A stretch of DNA of 7,398 bases from assembly GCA_034437615.1 (NCBI GenBank), contig DAOTTW010000046.1:1-7398 (forward strand), in the 5' to 3' direction. The stretch is from DAOTTW01 sp034437615. GTDB lineage: Bacteria > Chloroflexota > Anaerolineae > Aggregatilineales > Phototrophicaceae. The translations under genes were made by a program, and so were the position numbers. The notes beneath the pieces are model-generated. The model saw only the letters and a list, made by a program, of their open reading frames with translations, did not search any database and had not been told where the DNA came from. Of the stretch, positions 6,548-7,398 are shown one piece after another. Numbering within the stretch: the stretch's first letter is position 1; each line of letters opens with the position of its first letter.

Positions 6548-7398
6548 TCAGCGGCGCATGGTCGGGTCTAGCATTTGGCGCAGGCCATCGCCCAGGATAT
6601 TGAACGAGAGCGTACAGCAGAACATCAGCAACCCAGGGAAGACGCTAATCCACCAAGCACGCCGCAATTGACCGGAGCCTTCAGCGATCATGTTGCCCCA
6701 GCTTGGCAGCGGTGGCTGCACACCCACACCCAGGAAGCTCAGGCCACCCTCAACGAGAATCACCACCGCGACGCTGAGCGTGGCATCTACGATGATGATG
6801 GGCAGGATATTCGGCAGCAGGTGCTTGCGGATGATATGCGCGGGCGACGCCCCCAACGAACGCGCCACCAGCACAAAATCCTGCTGCTTGAGCGACAGTA
6901 CCTGACCACGCACAAGGCGCGCCGTAACACCCCAGGATGTCAGGCCCAACGTCAGGATCAGCACAGGCACGGTGCGGCCTAGCGCAGTCGTGACGGTCAG
7001 CAGCAGGAAGAAAATCGGGAACGACAGCAGTGCATCAGTGAAGCGCATCAATACATTATCGACCAGGCCACCACCGTAGCCGCTGACCATGCCGATTGTC
7101 ACGCCCACCAACATCGAAACGGTGATCGACAGCAGGCCAATTGTCAGTGAAATCTGCGAGCCGTAGATCACGCGGCTGAAGATGTCGCGCCCGATGTTAT
7201 CCGTCCCCATGATGTAGGTGGCGTTTGGCGCGGTGTAGCGCTCTAAGATGTGCTGCTCGTTGGGGTCGAAGGGTGCAATCAGGGGTGCAGCCACCGCCAT
7301 AAACAGGATGAGCAGCAACACGCTGCTGCTGAGCGTCACGCGCCAGTTCAGGCGGCGCAGCACGCGCCACCATTGCGGCGTCGTCTGCCCGCTGAGCG
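6548..7398 (-). CDS. Peptide/nickel-type ABC transporter permease (DppC/OppC family), 5' end cut by window
   Basis: An inner-membrane permease subunit of a dipeptide/oligopeptide/nickel-type ABC importer. Numbering from a GTG at 7363, the first membrane helix (about 12-31) ends in PLIAPFDP, then comes MGTDNIGRDIFSRVIYGSQ (52-70), the landmark before the core domain. The BPD_transp_1 domain with five more helices follows. The cytoplasmic loop LVARSLGASPAHIIRKHLLP (165-184) is the EAA-type coupling motif that contacts the ATPase, and EGGLSFLGVGVQPPLPSWGN (205-224) is a DppC/OppC hallmark. The frame continues upstream of that GTG with LSGQTTPQWWRV to the window end, and family members normally carry such a cytoplasmic N-terminal stretch, so the real start probably lies outside. 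Binding protein, second permease and ATPases are expected beyond the right edge. The downstream amidohydrolase suggests a peptide-like or amide substrate. Confidence 0.93.
   Translation of the reverse strand, partial: LSGQTTPQWWRVLRRLNWRVTLSSSVLLLILFMAVAAPLIAPFDPNEQHILERYTAPNATYIMGTDNIGRDIFSRVIYGSQISLTIGLLSITVSMLVGVTIGMVSGYGGGLVDNVLMRFTDALLSFPIFFLLLTVTTALGRTVPVLILTLGLTSWGVTARLVRGQVLSLKQQDFVLVARSLGASPAHIIRKHLLPNILPIIIVDATLSVAVVILVEGGLSFLGVGVQPPLPSWGNMIAEGSGQLRRAWWISVFPGLLMFCCTLSFNILGDGLRQMLDPTMRR

Overview
All eight genes in this window lie on the minus strand and read from right to left. The sequence is moderately GC-rich, densely packed and bacterial. Most genes are separated by 4 to 22 bases or overlap, and no rRNA, tRNA, CRISPR array, transposase or phage gene is visible. 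The gene families and a GTAGGG/CCCTAC-bordered hairpin repeat would suit a Chloroflexota-like environmental bacterium, but that placement is only a guess; nothing in the window is a firm taxonomic marker.

Right part (7398 down to 5237): the end of a dipeptide/oligopeptide ABC importer inner-membrane permease of the DppC/OppC type, cut by the window edge, is followed by a metal-dependent amidohydrolase of the prolidase-like group. This looks like the tail of an uptake-and-hydrolysis operon for a peptide-like or amide substrate. The amidohydrolase start is uncertain: a possible ATG just after the permease stop is out of frame, with an 8-bp tandem repeat between it and the recognisable protein.

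Middle (5236 down to 5170): the only real regulatory gap. It holds a GC-rich hairpin framed by 6-bp inverted ends, with one end supplying the amidohydrolase stop codon, and a perfect 16-bp AT-rich palindrome. The palindrome sits just before the next gene, a GntR-family repressor, and is a good candidate for that repressor's own operator.

Left part (5169 down to 1): a tight six-gene run consisting of a GntR/FCD regulator, a YbjJ-like MFS transporter, an AEC (auxin efflux carrier family) permease, a cytoplasmic-looking beta-lactamase-fold serine hydrolase, a PaaI-type hotdog thioesterase and a zinc-poor medium-chain oxidoreductase cut by the left edge. The spacing (1-base overlap, 4, 16, 4 and 22 bases) indicates one transcript. 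A ligand-responsive regulator, two carriers, two hydrolases and an oxidoreductase suggest a catabolic or detoxification operon for a small organic acid, ester or amide. The substrate cannot be read from the sequence. No clearly novel defence or mobile system was found; the best leads are the palindrome, the hairpin repeat and the amidohydrolase start.
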